Notes: a model not told the origin generated them from the sequence alone. A stretch of 64,000 bases of DNA from Millisia brevis NBRC 105863 (GCF_001552615.1 NZ_BCRN01000008.1:1-64000), one strand, 5' to 3'. Positions 25,619-34,513 are shown, counted from the first letter of the stretch. Numbers and translations are program-made.

Positions 25619-25624
25619 TTTTGC

Positions 25625-26077
25625 ATGCACTATTCCGAATACCACGTGCGGTTGGCCGCGTACGCGTTGATCGTCAACGACGCGGGCGAGATCCTGCTGA
25701 CCTGGTTCAACGGGGGAGAGCGCGGACACCCGGCCTGGACGTTGCCCGGCGGCGGCGTCGAGTTCGAGGAAAGCCTGGCGCAGGCCCTCGTGCGGGAGGT
25801 GTACGAGGAAACCGGCTACGAGGTGGTCGCCGGACCCATCGTGGGCGACGGCTTCCTGCTGCGCCCGGCGGCGGACGGAACGCTGCCGGTCCGCTCGCAG
25901 CGCCTGATCTTCGCGGCGACCATCGTCGGTGGAACGCTGGGAACCACCGAGGTCGGCGGTACCACCGACTTCGCGCGATGGATACCGCTGACCGAGGTAC
26001 CCGACCTCGACGATCGCGCGGAGATCATCGACGTCGCGATCGCCGCACTGATTCGGGCGGCCGCCGAGAGCGAGTAA
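25625..26077 (+). CDS. Nudix hydrolase
   Basis: The 150-residue protein carries a complete Nudix box, GGGVEFEESLAQALVREVYEETGYEV (about residues 40-65), with the REVYEE metal-binding core. Such enzymes hydrolyse a nucleoside diphosphate linked to another group. WTLPGGG before the box and FARWIPLTEVPDLD after it are typical. No specificity motif is visible. The stop codon lies 24 bp from that of the convergent YjbR gene. Confidence 0.88.
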   Translation: MHYSEYHVRLAAYALIVNDAGEILLTWFNGGERGHPAWTLPGGGVEFEESLAQALVREVYEETGYEVVAGPIVGDGFLLRPAADGTLPVRSQRLIFAATIVGGTLGTTEVGGTTDFARWIPLTEVPDLDDRAEIIDVAIAALIRAAAESE

Positions 26078-26101
26078 CCCCGGCGGAGGGCTACCCCTCG
26101 C

Positions 26102-26479
26102 TCAGTCGGCCGCCGGAGGACGGTCGACGGCGCCGGCCAACTCCGCGGGCGCCTGCACGCAGTAACTGTCGGTCAGCACCTCGCGCAGCTCCTCCCAGTC
26201 GGTGCGGTCGTCGAGGATCATGCCGACAACATTGCTGCCCCACTCGGTGCGGAAGTACGGGTCGCCGAGATTCTCGAAGGCGAGGACCTCGCCCGGCTCC
26301 GCACGAAAAACGATGCGCAGCAGCTGATCCTCGCCCCCGAAGACGTGGGCGATGGTGGCACCCCGGACCCGCCAGCGCACCCCGACCCAGGCGCTCTCCC
26401 GCACCACCTCGGGCAACGGCAGCACGATGGCGTCGAGACGGCGCAGGACGCGGGCCGGCACGTCGGGGCGATCTCCCAT
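26102..26479 (-). CDS. MmcQ/YjbR family protein
   Basis: The 125-residue protein matches the MmcQ/YjbR fold: RRLDAIVLPLPEVVRESAWVGVRWRVRG, then GEVLAFENLGDPYFRTEWGSNVVGMIL and WEELREVLTDSYCVQAPAELA. The start at ATG 26479 (MGDRPDVPAR) is preferred; the open frame extends 32 residues further into the P-type ATPase promoter and is not likely coding. The family has a CyaY-like double-wing fold with weak DNA-binding claims. Function unknown. Confidence 0.75.
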   Translation of the reverse strand: MGDRPDVPARVLRRLDAIVLPLPEVVRESAWVGVRWRVRGATIAHVFGGEDQLLRIVFRAEPGEVLAFENLGDPYFRTEWGSNVVGMILDDRTDWEELREVLTDSYCVQAPAELAGAVDRPPAAD

Positions 26480-26555
26480 GGTCGGAAGCGTGCCATACGG
26501 CGGTGACAACCCGGACTTCTCGCGCGGGAGGTGCCGCCCCGATCGTTGTTCATCA

Positions 26556-26571
26556 ATATATTGCAATGTAT
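26556..26571. promoter_or_regulatory. Palindromic operator upstream of the P1B-4 ATPase
   Basis: ATATATTGCAATGTAT is a 16-bp palindrome with a single mismatched pair, in an AT-rich patch that stands out from its surroundings. It lies 13 bp before the proposed -10 box, the position of a metal-sensor operator. Confidence 0.6.
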
Positions 26572-26584
26572 GCATGTGTTGATC

Positions 26585-26590
26585 TAGCGT
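26585..26590 (+). promoter_or_regulatory. -10 element TAGCGT, leaderless layout
   Basis: TAGCGT, six bases, then ATG 26597. The GAAGG just before the ATG is too close to serve as a normal ribosome site, which supports leaderless initiation. Confidence 0.65.
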
Positions 26591-26596
26591 GAAGGT

Positions 26597-28624
26597 ATGT
26601 CAGCGAACGACACCTCCACCAGACCCACCGGCAGCGCCCACGCCGATACCCACGCGCACGGTCACGGCGGGAACGCGGCCCTCGAACTGGGCTTCGCGAT
26701 CACCGCCGTGGTGACCTACCTGATCGGGCTCACCGCGGACCTGGCCTTCGACCAGCAGCGGATCGCCCTGATCCTCTTCCTGGCGACCTTCTTCTTCGGC
26801 GGCTTCTTCACCGTCCGCACCGCGATCACCTCGACCCTGCGCGGACGCTTCGAGGTCGACTTCCTCATGTTGGTCGCCGCGGTCGGCGCCGCGAGCATCG
26901 GCCGCTGGGCGGAGGGGGCGGTGCTGCTTGCGCTGTTCAGCATCGGCCACGCGCTCGAGGAGTACGCGATGGGCCGCGCCAAGCGCTCGATCGAGGCGCT
27001 CGCCGAGCTGGCGCCGGCGACCGCGCTGGTCAAGCAGGACGACGGCGAGATCGTCGAACGCCCGACCGCGGAGGTGGCGATCGGCGACATCGTCGTCATC
27101 AAGCCGAACGCCCGGATCGCGGTGGACGGCGTCGTCGTCGCCGGCACCTCGTCGGTCGATCAGGCGCCGATCACCGGGGAGAGCATCCCGGTCGGCAAGC
27201 AGCCGGTCGACGACCCGCAGCGGGCCCTCGCCGGCGGCCACGTGCCGGTCCACGCGCGCGTCTTCGCCGGCACGATCAACGGCTCCGGCCTGCTCGAGGT
27301 GGCCGCCACCGCCAACGTCGGCGACACCACGCTCGCGCGGGTGGTGACCCTGGTTGCGGAGTCCGAGCAGGCGAAGTCGCCGACCCAGCGCTTCATCGAC
27401 CGCTTCCAGCGCTGGTACGTCCCGGCCGTGATCGCGACCGTGCTGGCCGTGATGGGGATCGGCTGGATGTTCGTCGACGAGCCGTTCGCCGACAGCTTCT
27501 ACCGAGCGATGGTCGTGCTGGTCGCGGCGTCGCCGTGCGCCCTGGCGATCGCGACCCCGGCGGCGGTGCTCTCGGGCGTCGCCCGCGCCGCACGGGCCGG
27601 ACTGCTGGTCAAGGGCGGCGGGCCGCTGGAACTGCTCGGGAAGGTCGACCGGATCGCGTTCGACAAGACGGGCACCCTGACCTGGGGCACCCCACGCCTG
27701 GTCGCCACCGAGGTGATGGACGGCGTCGACCGTCTCGCACTCGAACGCACCGCCTACGCGGTCGAGCGGCTCAGCGACCACCCGTTGGCGGTGGCGATCG
27801 TCGAGGGCCTGGCCGTTCGGCATGCCGACGCGCCGACGGCGGTCGATGTCGCCTCGGTGACCGGTCGGGGGGTGCGCGGCATCGTCGAGGGTGACGAGGT
27901 GTTGATCGGCACCGAATTGCTGCTCGCCGACGCGGGCATCGACGTCGACGGCGTACGGCCGATGGTCGAGACCCTGCAGGCCGCCGGATGCACGACGATG
28001 ATCGTCGCGCGCGCCGGGCGTCCCCTGGGCGTCCTGGGCGTGATGGATACCCCGCGCGCCGAGGCCCGGCCGGTCATCGAGGCCCTGCGCGACGGTGGGG
28101 TGTCGTCACTGGTGATGATCTCCGGCGACAACCAGCGCGTGGCGGACGCGGTCGGTCGGGATGTCGGTGTCGATTCGGCTCTCGGCGGTCTGCTGCCCGA
28201 GCACAAGGTCGAGCAGATCAAGCTGCTCTCCCGCGATGGCGCGATCACCGCGATGGTCGGTGACGGGGTGAACGACGCGCCGGCGATGGCCAACTCGTCG
28301 GTCGGAATCGCCATGGGGGCAGCGGGATCGGCCGCCGCACTCGAGACCGCCGATGTCGCGATCATGGGCGACGACATCGGCCGGGTGCCGTTCCTGATGC
28401 GGTTGAGCGCCGCCACCACGCGGATCGTGCGCCAGAACCTGGTGTTCTCGTTGGCGATCGTCGTCGCCCTGGTGCCGCTGTCGATCCTCGGTTTCGATAT
28501 GGGGCCGGTGGTGCTGGTGCACGAGGGGTCGACGCTGATCGTCATCGCCAATGCGTTGCGGCTGTTGCGTTTCGAGCACGGTCGCGAACACGCCGGGATC
28601 GAGCACGAGGATCGACCGGCCTGA
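26597..28624 (+). CDS. P1B-4 type heavy-metal ATPase (CoaT/CtpD-like)
   Basis: This 675-residue P-type ATPase exports a transition metal, most likely Co2+, Fe2+ or Ni2+. The features are: no N-terminal metal-binding domain but a His-rich start (HADTHAHGHGG, residues 14-24), GESIP in the actuator domain, the SPC membrane motif (AASPCALAIATP), phosphorylation site DKTGT, and HEGST in the last helices. SPC together with HEGST marks subtype P1B-4. VGDGVNDAPA closes the ATP domain. An operator-like palindrome sits directly upstream, so metal control is likely; the sensor gene is not adjacent. A CDF transporter gene follows in the opposite direction. Confidence 0.92.
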   Translation: MSANDTSTRPTGSAHADTHAHGHGGNAALELGFAITAVVTYLIGLTADLAFDQQRIALILFLATFFFGGFFTVRTAITSTLRGRFEVDFLMLVAAVGAASIGRWAEGAVLLALFSIGHALEEYAMGRAKRSIEALAELAPATALVKQDDGEIVERPTAEVAIGDIVVIKPNARIAVDGVVVAGTSSVDQAPITGESIPVGKQPVDDPQRALAGGHVPVHARVFAGTINGSGLLEVAATANVGDTTLARVVTLVAESEQAKSPTQRFIDRFQRWYVPAVIATVLAVMGIGWMFVDEPFADSFYRAMVVLVAASPCALAIATPAAVLSGVARAARAGLLVKGGGPLELLGKVDRIAFDKTGTLTWGTPRLVATEVMDGVDRLALERTAYAVERLSDHPLAVAIVEGLAVRHADAPTAVDVASVTGRGVRGIVEGDEVLIGTELLLADAGIDVDGVRPMVETLQAAGCTTMIVARAGRPLGVLGVMDTPRAEARPVIEALRDGGVSSLVMISGDNQRVADAVGRDVGVDSALGGLLPEHKVEQIKLLSRDGAITAMVGDGVNDAPAMANSSVGIAMGAAGSAAALETADVAIMGDDIGRVPFLMRLSAATTRIVRQNLVFSLAIVVALVPLSILGFDMGPVVLVHEGSTLIVIANALRLLRFEHGREHAGIEHEDRPA

Positions 28625-28636
28625 GCGCCGTAGTTC

Positions 28637-29674
28637 CTACGCCTTCGGCGACTCGGACGCGCCCGATCGGTTCCGGCCGGTCGGGCGCGTCGTCGTCTGC
28701 GGGTCGAACAGATCCGGCAGCGTCAGCGTCGGCTCCTCCGCGGTGGCCAGCGTCAGGACCGCCTCGATCACGGCGGGATTGCGTTCGATCTCGGCCTCCA
28801 GGGCCCGCAGGTGCACCGCGACGGTGTGTTCGACCTGATCGCCCACCAGATCGACCGCCGCCACCAGGTAGTACTGGTTCGGTCCGACGTATTCGACGTG
28901 CAGATAGGTGACCCGGTCGATCTCCTTGTGCTCCAGCAGCGCGCGCAGGAATTGCACCCGGATCGCCGGCAGCACCGGCTTGCCGAGCAGGAATTCGCCG
29001 TTGCGTTGGATCAGGAAGACCGCGATCACCCCGAGCAGGATGCCGACGAGGATCGAGCCGACCGCGTCCCACATCGGGTTGCCGGTGATCTGATGCAGGG
29101 CCATGGCGGAGGCCGCTATCGCCAGGCCGATCAGGGCGGCGGCGTCCTCGGCGAAGACCGCCCGAAGCGTGGTGTTGGAGGTGCGGGAGACGAACCGCAG
29201 CGGGTGCATCGACAGTCGCCGCCCACCCGCGCGGGCCTGCCGTACCGATTGGAGGAACGAGATGCCTTCCAGCACGGCGGCGATCGCCAGGACGATGTAT
29301 CCGACGGTGTAGTTCGTCTCGTCCTCCGGCGCGGTGAGCGCCGAGATCCCGTGCATCACCGAGACAACCGCGCCCACGGTGAACAGTCCGAAGGCGGCGA
29401 ACATCGACCAGATATAGGTCTCGCGGCCGTAGCCGAAGGGGTGGCGCAGGTCGCGCCCGCGACCGCCGCGGCGCTCGGCGATCAGCAGAAATATCTCGTT
29501 GCCCGCGTCCGCCCAGGAATGCGCCGCCTCGGCGACCATCGCCGCCGAACCGGTGATCGCCGCCGCGATCGTCTTGGCGATGGCGACCAGCACGTTCATC
29601 GTGAACGCGATGATCACCGTCAGCATCGACTCGTCGGTCGCAGTCCCGGTCTGCGAGGTCGCATCCTCCGCCAC
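28637..29674 (-). CDS. Cation diffusion facilitator (CDF) family transporter
   Basis: CDF proteins exchange divalent metal for protons. The 345 residues form six membrane helices, with the AEAAHSWADAGNE segment (about 48-60) holding the His/Asp metal site and a second VFAEDAAALIG site in helix 5, and then a cytoplasmic domain (about 220-300). HPFGYGRETYIWS is typical of the long SLC30A9-like group. A Thr/Arg-rich tail ends it. It starts with GTG 29674 and converges on the P1B-4 ATPase gene, 12 bp apart. Metal specificity cannot be read. Confidence 0.88.
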   Translation of the reverse strand: MAEDATSQTGTATDESMLTVIIAFTMNVLVAIAKTIAAAITGSAAMVAEAAHSWADAGNEIFLLIAERRGGRGRDLRHPFGYGRETYIWSMFAAFGLFTVGAVVSVMHGISALTAPEDETNYTVGYIVLAIAAVLEGISFLQSVRQARAGGRRLSMHPLRFVSRTSNTTLRAVFAEDAAALIGLAIAASAMALHQITGNPMWDAVGSILVGILLGVIAVFLIQRNGEFLLGKPVLPAIRVQFLRALLEHKEIDRVTYLHVEYVGPNQYYLVAAVDLVGDQVEHTVAVHLRALEAEIERNPAVIEAVLTLATAEEPTLTLPDLFDPQTTTRPTGRNRSGASESPKA

Positions 29675-29792
29675 CGAACGATGGTCTCACGGCGCCACCG
29701 CCGCGACGGCGGAAGGAAGCGGGCCCGTCGCCCGGCCCCGCGACGGTGTAATGACCAGGGACGTTGTGGACGGTGTGGCTCCGGTCAATAGG

Positions 29793-30822
29793 TGAGGACC
29801 TCCGGTATCGGTGTGGTTACCACACACACGCCGACCACCAGAGGTCCTCATGTCCCACGCTAACGCCTTGCTCGCCCCGAAGGGCAGATTGAAACTCGCG
29901 ATGACCATCGTCGTCGAGGGGTGGACGATCCGCCGCGCCGCGGAACGCTTCCAGTGCTCGCCCACCACAGCGAAGAAGTGGGCCGATCGGTACCGGACCG
30001 GCGGAGCGGCGGCGATGATCGACCGCTCGAGCCGCCCACGACGCAGTCCCCGGCGCACCCCAACCAAGACCGAACGGCGAATCATCAACCTGCGCTTCAC
30101 ACGCCACTGGGGTCCGCATCGCATCGCCTACCATCTGCGGCTCGCCCGCAGCACCGTCGGAGCGGTCCTACGACGCTACAAGATGCCCCTGTTGCGGCAC
30201 CTTGATCAGAACACCGGCCTGCCGGTCCGGCGGCCCCGGCCGGTCCGCTACGAGCACGACGCGCCCGGCGAACTGATCCACGTCGACATCAAGAAACTCG
30301 GCCGGATCCCCGACGGTGGCGGGCACCGCAAGCTCGGCCGCACCATTGGTGGCCGCAACAACAAGAAACAGGGTCGCGGCTACGCGTTCATCCACCACGC
30401 GGTCGACGACCACTCCCGCCTGGCGTACTCGGAGATCCTCGACGATGAGCGGAAGGAAACCGCGTCCGCGTTCTGGATCCGCGCGAACGCCTACTTCAAT
30501 CACCACCACATCACCGTCAAACGTGTCCTCACGGACAACGGATCATGCTACCGCTCAAAGCTGTTCGCGGGCACTCTCGGTGAAGGCGTCGCACATAGAC
30601 GAACCAGGCCCTACCGGCCGCAAACCAACGGCAAAGTCGAACGGTTCAACCGCACCCTGAACCAGGAATGGGCCTACGCCCACACCTACCTCTCCGACGA
30701 CGCCCGCGCCGCCACCTACCAGGCCTGGGTCCATGAATACAATCACCACCGACCCCACACAGGCATCGACGGCAAAACACCCATCGACCGCATCACCGCC
30801 CACAACCTCCCCGGGAAGAACA
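29793..30822 (+). mobile_element. IS481-family insertion sequence
   Basis: A one-gene element of about 1.03 kb. With TG and CA as outermost bases the ends align as imperfect inverted repeats: TGAGGACCTCCGG on the left, TGTTCTTCCCGGG read inward from the right. Flanks are AATAGG and CCTAGG, which share TAGG. I infer an IS481-type target with a CTAG core; the exact boundaries could shift by two or three bases. It sits between the CDF gene and a secreted-protein gene. Confidence 0.8.
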
Positions 30823-30827
30823 CCTAG
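29850..30827 (+). CDS. IS481 family transposase
   Basis: The 325-residue transposase has an N-terminal helix-turn-helix (AMTIVVEGWTIRRAAERFQCSPTTAKKWADRY), and an rve integrase core with the DDE triad as HVDIKKL, LTDNGSCYRS and GKVERFNRTL. It looks intact. Its TAG stop codon at 30825-30827 lies just outside the inferred right end, so the stop would be supplied by the target site, a trait I recall for IS481-type insertions into CTAG. ATG 29850 (MSHANALLAPKG) follows GAGGTC. An earlier in-frame start at 29811 lies in the terminal region. Confidence 0.93.
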   Translation: MSHANALLAPKGRLKLAMTIVVEGWTIRRAAERFQCSPTTAKKWADRYRTGGAAAMIDRSSRPRRSPRRTPTKTERRIINLRFTRHWGPHRIAYHLRLARSTVGAVLRRYKMPLLRHLDQNTGLPVRRPRPVRYEHDAPGELIHVDIKKLGRIPDGGGHRKLGRTIGGRNNKKQGRGYAFIHHAVDDHSRLAYSEILDDERKETASAFWIRANAYFNHHHITVKRVLTDNGSCYRSKLFAGTLGEGVAHRRTRPYRPQTNGKVERFNRTLNQEWAYAHTYLSDDARAATYQAWVHEYNHHRPHTGIDGKTPIDRITAHNLPGKNT

Positions 30828-30830
30828 GGT
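30825..30830 (+). promoter_or_regulatory. -10 element TAGGGT at the IS junction
   Basis: TAGGGT with a 7-nt spacer precedes ATG 30838 of the secreted-protein gene. It starts inside the IS target flank, so the insertion kept the -10 box but replaced everything upstream of it. Confidence 0.45.
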
Positions 30831-30837
30831 GACCGAT

Positions 30838-31872
30838 ATGCCCCGGGTGACCGATATGCGCGTGATCGTGACCGGAATCTGCGTGCTGGCGGTGGTGCTC
30901 ACCGGTCCGATCGCGGGACAGGTGCCCACCGCGGATGCGGTTCCGGTGATCCCGAACGATGCGCCCGGCTTCCCCGCGATCGTCGAGAACCCGAGCATCC
31001 GGGTGACCTTTGCCGACGGGTCCGCGATCGACGGGCGGGCCGTGCATCGCGGCGACGTTCTGCTGGTGCACGGCACCGGATTCGACCCGGGCGCCAACCG
31101 CGGTGGATATCCCTTCCCGATCCCGCCGGGACAACCCAACGGGGTGTACGCCCTCTACAGCGCCTTCCCGCAGACGTGGCAACCCAGCGCGGACGCCCCG
31201 GCGGCCACCCGTACGCACCCGCACGATCGGATGGCGTGGCTGATCACCCCCGACGCGCGCGGGTCGATCCCCCGCGTCCCGATCGACATGTACCGCTCGA
31301 TCGCGCGGGTGGCGCAACCGATGGATGCCGACGGAACGTTCACCGCCACCGTCGTTGTCGACCCACCGGCAACCACGCCCGGCGACCGGTGGGGGATCTA
31401 CGTGTACCCGGCGGCCGGGGCGGTCAACGCGGCCGAGGAACTGTTCGTCCCGATCGACTACTCCACCGAACCGGGCCCGCTGACCCCACCGGAGCCGACC
31501 GCGGATCTGATCCTCGATGCCTCCGGGGTGATCGGTCCGTCCGCCGCGGCCGGCGGATCGGTGACCGCACGCGACGGGGCCCAGCGCCTGCCCGACGGGC
31601 GGGTGGCCTTCAGCCGGTCCGACGATGCGGCCGATGGGGTGATCCGGTACGTCGGCACCGTGACCGCAGCCGCCCGCTACAACGCCGTCGAGGTCGCGCT
31701 GGCCGACCCGTGGATCGAACAACGCGAGGACACCACCGTGCTGACCGCCCTGGTGTCCACCGGCCCGAACGTCGGCGCCGACGAGATGCGGCGCATCGAG
31801 ATCACCCCGCTGTCCGCGACCGATCTCGGAACGCAGCCGTCGCGCATCGGGACGATCGAACGCCACCGCTAG
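30838..31872 (+). CDS. Secreted protein of unknown function
   Basis: The 344-residue protein has a signal peptide (about residues 7-33, GICVLAVVLTGPIAG then an Ala-type cleavage region). The mature part begins with an Ig-like layout, IRVTFADGSAIDGRAVHRGDVLLVHGTGFDP, followed by NGVYALYSAFPQTW and GIYVYPAAGAVN, reminiscent of the beta-sandwich domains found in actinobacterial HtaA-associated surface proteins. No anchor is seen. The start is uncertain because GGGTGACCGATATG is present twice, 18 bp apart (30827 and 30845), giving ATG 30838 and ATG 30856 in frame. The gene lies directly after an IS481 element, which may alter expression. Confidence 0.6.
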   Translation: MPRVTDMRVIVTGICVLAVVLTGPIAGQVPTADAVPVIPNDAPGFPAIVENPSIRVTFADGSAIDGRAVHRGDVLLVHGTGFDPGANRGGYPFPIPPGQPNGVYALYSAFPQTWQPSADAPAATRTHPHDRMAWLITPDARGSIPRVPIDMYRSIARVAQPMDADGTFTATVVVDPPATTPGDRWGIYVYPAAGAVNAAEELFVPIDYSTEPGPLTPPEPTADLILDASGVIGPSAAAGGSVTARDGAQRLPDGRVAFSRSDDAADGVIRYVGTVTAAARYNAVEVALADPWIEQREDTTVLTALVSTGPNVGADEMRRIEITPLSATDLGTQPSRIGTIERHR

Positions 31873-31922
31873 CCCGGCGAATCGTCGCGGACCGATCCGC
31901 GGCGCGCAGTACAGTTGCCGTC

Positions 31923-32816
31923 ATGACGGTGCTCGCCGTGCAATCCGATGTCGCGGAACTGCTGGACGACCTGGACGTCTTCGTCTGGGACGAACCGCGT
32001 CCCCCGCCACGTGACGACGTGGTCGTGTGGGCGCCGGTCTACGGCCCCGCGCACGCCCCCGAACACGTGCGCGACATGTTGTCGATCGCCCCCGCCGTGC
32101 GCGTGGTGCAGTTGATGTCCGCGGGGGTCGATCCGTGGCCGAGCATGATTCCCGACGGGGTGACGCTCTGCTCCGGCAAGACCATCCACGGCGGCAGCAC
32201 CGCCGAGATGGCGATCGCCCTGACGTTGGCGTTGATCCGTGATCTGCCGCGCAGCGCCGAGCAGCAGGCCCGCCACGAGTGGGATCGGTTCCGGCCGAAC
32301 AGCTTGGCCGGCAAGCGGGTCCTGGTGCTCGGCACCGGCGACATCGGCAACCGGGTGATCGACACCCTCGAGACCCTCGACGCGCGGGTCACCGGCGTCT
32401 CGCGGACCGGCGAGGTCACCCTCGACGACGCGCCGGCGCTGTTGCCGCAGACCGATGTGGTGATCGTCGCGCTGCCGTTGACCGCCGCCACCACCGGGCT
32501 GCTCGACGCGACATGGCTCGCTGCTCTGCCGGACGGTGCGATCGTGGTCAACGTCGCGCGCGGTCCGATCGTCGACACCGACGCCCTGGTCGCGGAGCTG
32601 GCAGCCGGCCGGCTGCGCGCGGGACTCGACGTCACCGACCCCGAGCCGCTGCCGGCCGACCATCCGCTGTGGGCGCAGCCGGGGTTGATCATCACCCCGC
32701 ACGTCGGTGGCGGCGCACTCGGCTGGCAGCATCGGGCGGCAAAGCTGTTGCGCGAGCAGGTCGGTCGCCTCGATAGCGGCGAGCAACCGCGGTACGTGGT
32801 CGACGCCGGATACTGA
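31923..32816 (+). CDS. D-isomer-specific 2-hydroxyacid dehydrogenase
   Basis: The 297-residue enzyme interconverts a D-2-hydroxy acid and a 2-keto acid with NAD(P). It has the Rossmann motif VLGTGDIGNRV, catalytic Arg in VVNVARGPIVDT, acidic residue in DVTDPEPLPADHPLW and His in IITPHVGGG. Substrate is unknown; glyoxylate/hydroxypyruvate reductase-like activity is the most general possibility. TACAGT seven bases before ATG 31923 suggests a leaderless transcript. It converges on the quinone oxidoreductase gene, 13 bp away. Confidence 0.88.
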   Translation: MTVLAVQSDVAELLDDLDVFVWDEPRPPPRDDVVVWAPVYGPAHAPEHVRDMLSIAPAVRVVQLMSAGVDPWPSMIPDGVTLCSGKTIHGGSTAEMAIALTLALIRDLPRSAEQQARHEWDRFRPNSLAGKRVLVLGTGDIGNRVIDTLETLDARVTGVSRTGEVTLDDAPALLPQTDVVIVALPLTAATTGLLDATWLAALPDGAIVVNVARGPIVDTDALVAELAAGRLRAGLDVTDPEPLPADHPLWAQPGLIITPHVGGGALGWQHRAAKLLREQVGRLDSGEQPRYVVDAGY

Positions 32817-32829
32817 CCGCCGCGGCGCG

Positions 32830-33807
32830 TCAGGGGACGAGCAGCACCTTGCCGACGTGGTGCGAATCGGCCAGGATGCGGTGTGCCCGTGGCGCTTCGG
32901 CGAACGGAACGCGCTCGAAGATGATCGGCCGCACCGTGCCCGCCTCGATCAGCGGCCAGGCCTGCTCGCGTACCCCGGCGACGACGCGGGCCTTGTCCGC
33001 ATCCGTCCGGCTGCGCAGTGTGGTTCCGATGACCGATCCGCGGGTGGCCATCAGCTTGCCGAGGTTCAGCTCCGCCGTCGCCCCGCCCTGCAGTCCGATC
33101 ACCACCAGCCGGCCGCCGTCGGCGAGGGCGGAAACGTTGCGGTCGAGGTACTTTGCGCCGATCACATCGAGGATGACGTCGGCGCCGTGACCATCGGTCA
33201 GACGGGACAGTTCGGTGACGAAGTCCTCTTCGCGGTAGTTGATCAGGATGGTCGCGCCGAGGTCGCGGCAGGCGTCGAGCTTCGCGGCGGTCCCCGCGGT
33301 GACCGCGACGGTCGCGCCCGCGGCGACGGCGAGTTGGATCGCCATGGTGCCGATCCCGCTCGAGCCGCCGTGGATCAGCAGCACGTCGCCCGCCCGCAAT
33401 CGCGCGGTGTCGAAGACGTTCGACCACACCGTGCAGACCACCTCGGGCAGCCCCGCGGCGTCGACGAGGTCCACACCCTCCGGGACGGGCAGTACCTGCC
33501 CGGCCGGGACGACAACCTGCTGCGCGTAGCCGCCGCCGGTCAGCAGCGCGCAAACCCGGTCGCCGGGCCGCCAGTCGGTGACGTCGGCACCCACCGCCGC
33601 GACCGTACCGCTGACCTCCAGCCCGGGCAACGGTGACGCGCCTGCCGGTGGATCGTAGAAGCCCTTGCGCTGCAACAAATCCGCACGATTGACGCCTGCG
33701 GCTGCGACGTCGATCAGCACGTCGCCGGGGCCGGGTGTCGGATCGGGGACATCGGCTAGGGTCAGGACCTGCTCGTCACCGAATTCGGGAATCGTGATCG
33801 CGCGCAC
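32830..33807 (-). CDS. NAD(P)H-quinone oxidoreductase, zinc-free MDR type
   Basis: The 325 residues match the quinone oxidoreductase/PIG3 branch of the medium-chain dehydrogenases: AAGVNRADLLQRKGFYDPPAG near residue 38, GDRVCALLTGGGYAQ, and the NADP loop HGGSSGIGTMAIQLA. Zinc-site cysteines are absent, as expected. It should reduce quinones or alkenals with NADPH. The start is GTG 33807; TAGCAT lies seven bases before it. It runs in the same direction as, and 10 bp after, the TetR gene, so the two may be co-transcribed. Confidence 0.88.
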   Translation of the reverse strand: MRAITIPEFGDEQVLTLADVPDPTPGPGDVLIDVAAAGVNRADLLQRKGFYDPPAGASPLPGLEVSGTVAAVGADVTDWRPGDRVCALLTGGGYAQQVVVPAGQVLPVPEGVDLVDAAGLPEVVCTVWSNVFDTARLRAGDVLLIHGGSSGIGTMAIQLAVAAGATVAVTAGTAAKLDACRDLGATILINYREEDFVTELSRLTDGHGADVILDVIGAKYLDRNVSALADGGRLVVIGLQGGATAELNLGKLMATRGSVIGTTLRSRTDADKARVVAGVREQAWPLIEAGTVRPIIFERVPFAEAPRAHRILADSHHVGKVLLVP

Positions 33808-33817
33808 GCCGTCGATG

Positions 33818-34513
33818 CTAAACGGCGCCCGCCGCGGCGGTTGAGGGTTGCTCGGATTGTTGATCGGCCGCGGATGCGGAGTCGGTCGGGGGCGCGGATG
33901 ACGTGGCGGCGCCGTCGGACCGCACCGGGTCGAGGAGCGCGCCGACCGCGACGTGGTACTGGTCGAGGTCGGGGTTGCCGCCGAGCGCGGTCTGGATGAG
34001 GAAGCCCTGGACGAGGGCCATCACCGCCGGTGCGAGCGTGTCGGCAGGAATCCGCAGCCCGGCGGCGGATTCGTAGCGCTGCAGGGCGTCGGTGATGCGT
34101 CGTCGCAGATCGGTGATCCAGAATGTGGTGAGCCGATGGATCGCCGGATCCCTCGCCCCCTCGCCCCAGACCGACATCAGCAGGGGCAGATTGCGCAGCG
34201 GCGCGCGCTCGTCGGTACCGACGACGCGGCCGAGCAATGCGTAGGCGATCTCGGCGGGGCTGAGCGGCGGATCGACGTCGAAGCTGCTCTCCAGGGTGGC
34301 GAGGATCCCCTGGAGGAAGTCCTCGGCGACCGCGGCGATCATCTCGTCCTTCGAGCGGAAGTACAGGTAGACCGCGCCGGCGGAGAGCCCGGATTCCGCG
34401 ATGACCTCGGCCATCGACGTGGTGTGGATCCCCGATCGGGCGAAGCAGGTCACCGCCGCTCGCATGATCTGTTGGCGGCGCTGTTCACGGTGTTCCTCGG
34501 AGACCTTCGGCAC
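33818..34513 (-). CDS. TetR family regulator
   Basis: The 231-residue regulator has a standard TetR DNA-binding domain (RRQQIMRAAVTCFARSGIHTTSMAEVIAESGLSAGAVYLYFRSKDEM) and a Ser/Ala/Gln-rich C-terminal tail after about residue 195. It starts with GTG 34513, six bases after TAGGAT. Two copies of a 19-bp operator-like sequence lie between it and the divergent membrane-protein gene: one overlaps its own promoter, the other the start of the divergent transcript. It likely represses itself, the quinone oxidoreductase gene and the divergent gene. Confidence 0.88.
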   Translation of the reverse strand: MPKVSEEHREQRRQQIMRAAVTCFARSGIHTTSMAEVIAESGLSAGAVYLYFRSKDEMIAAVAEDFLQGILATLESSFDVDPPLSPAEIAYALLGRVVGTDERAPLRNLPLLMSVWGEGARDPAIHRLTTFWITDLRRRITDALQRYESAAGLRIPADTLAPAVMALVQGFLIQTALGGNPDLDQYHVAVGALLDPVRSDGAATSSAPPTDSASAADQQSEQPSTAAAGAV

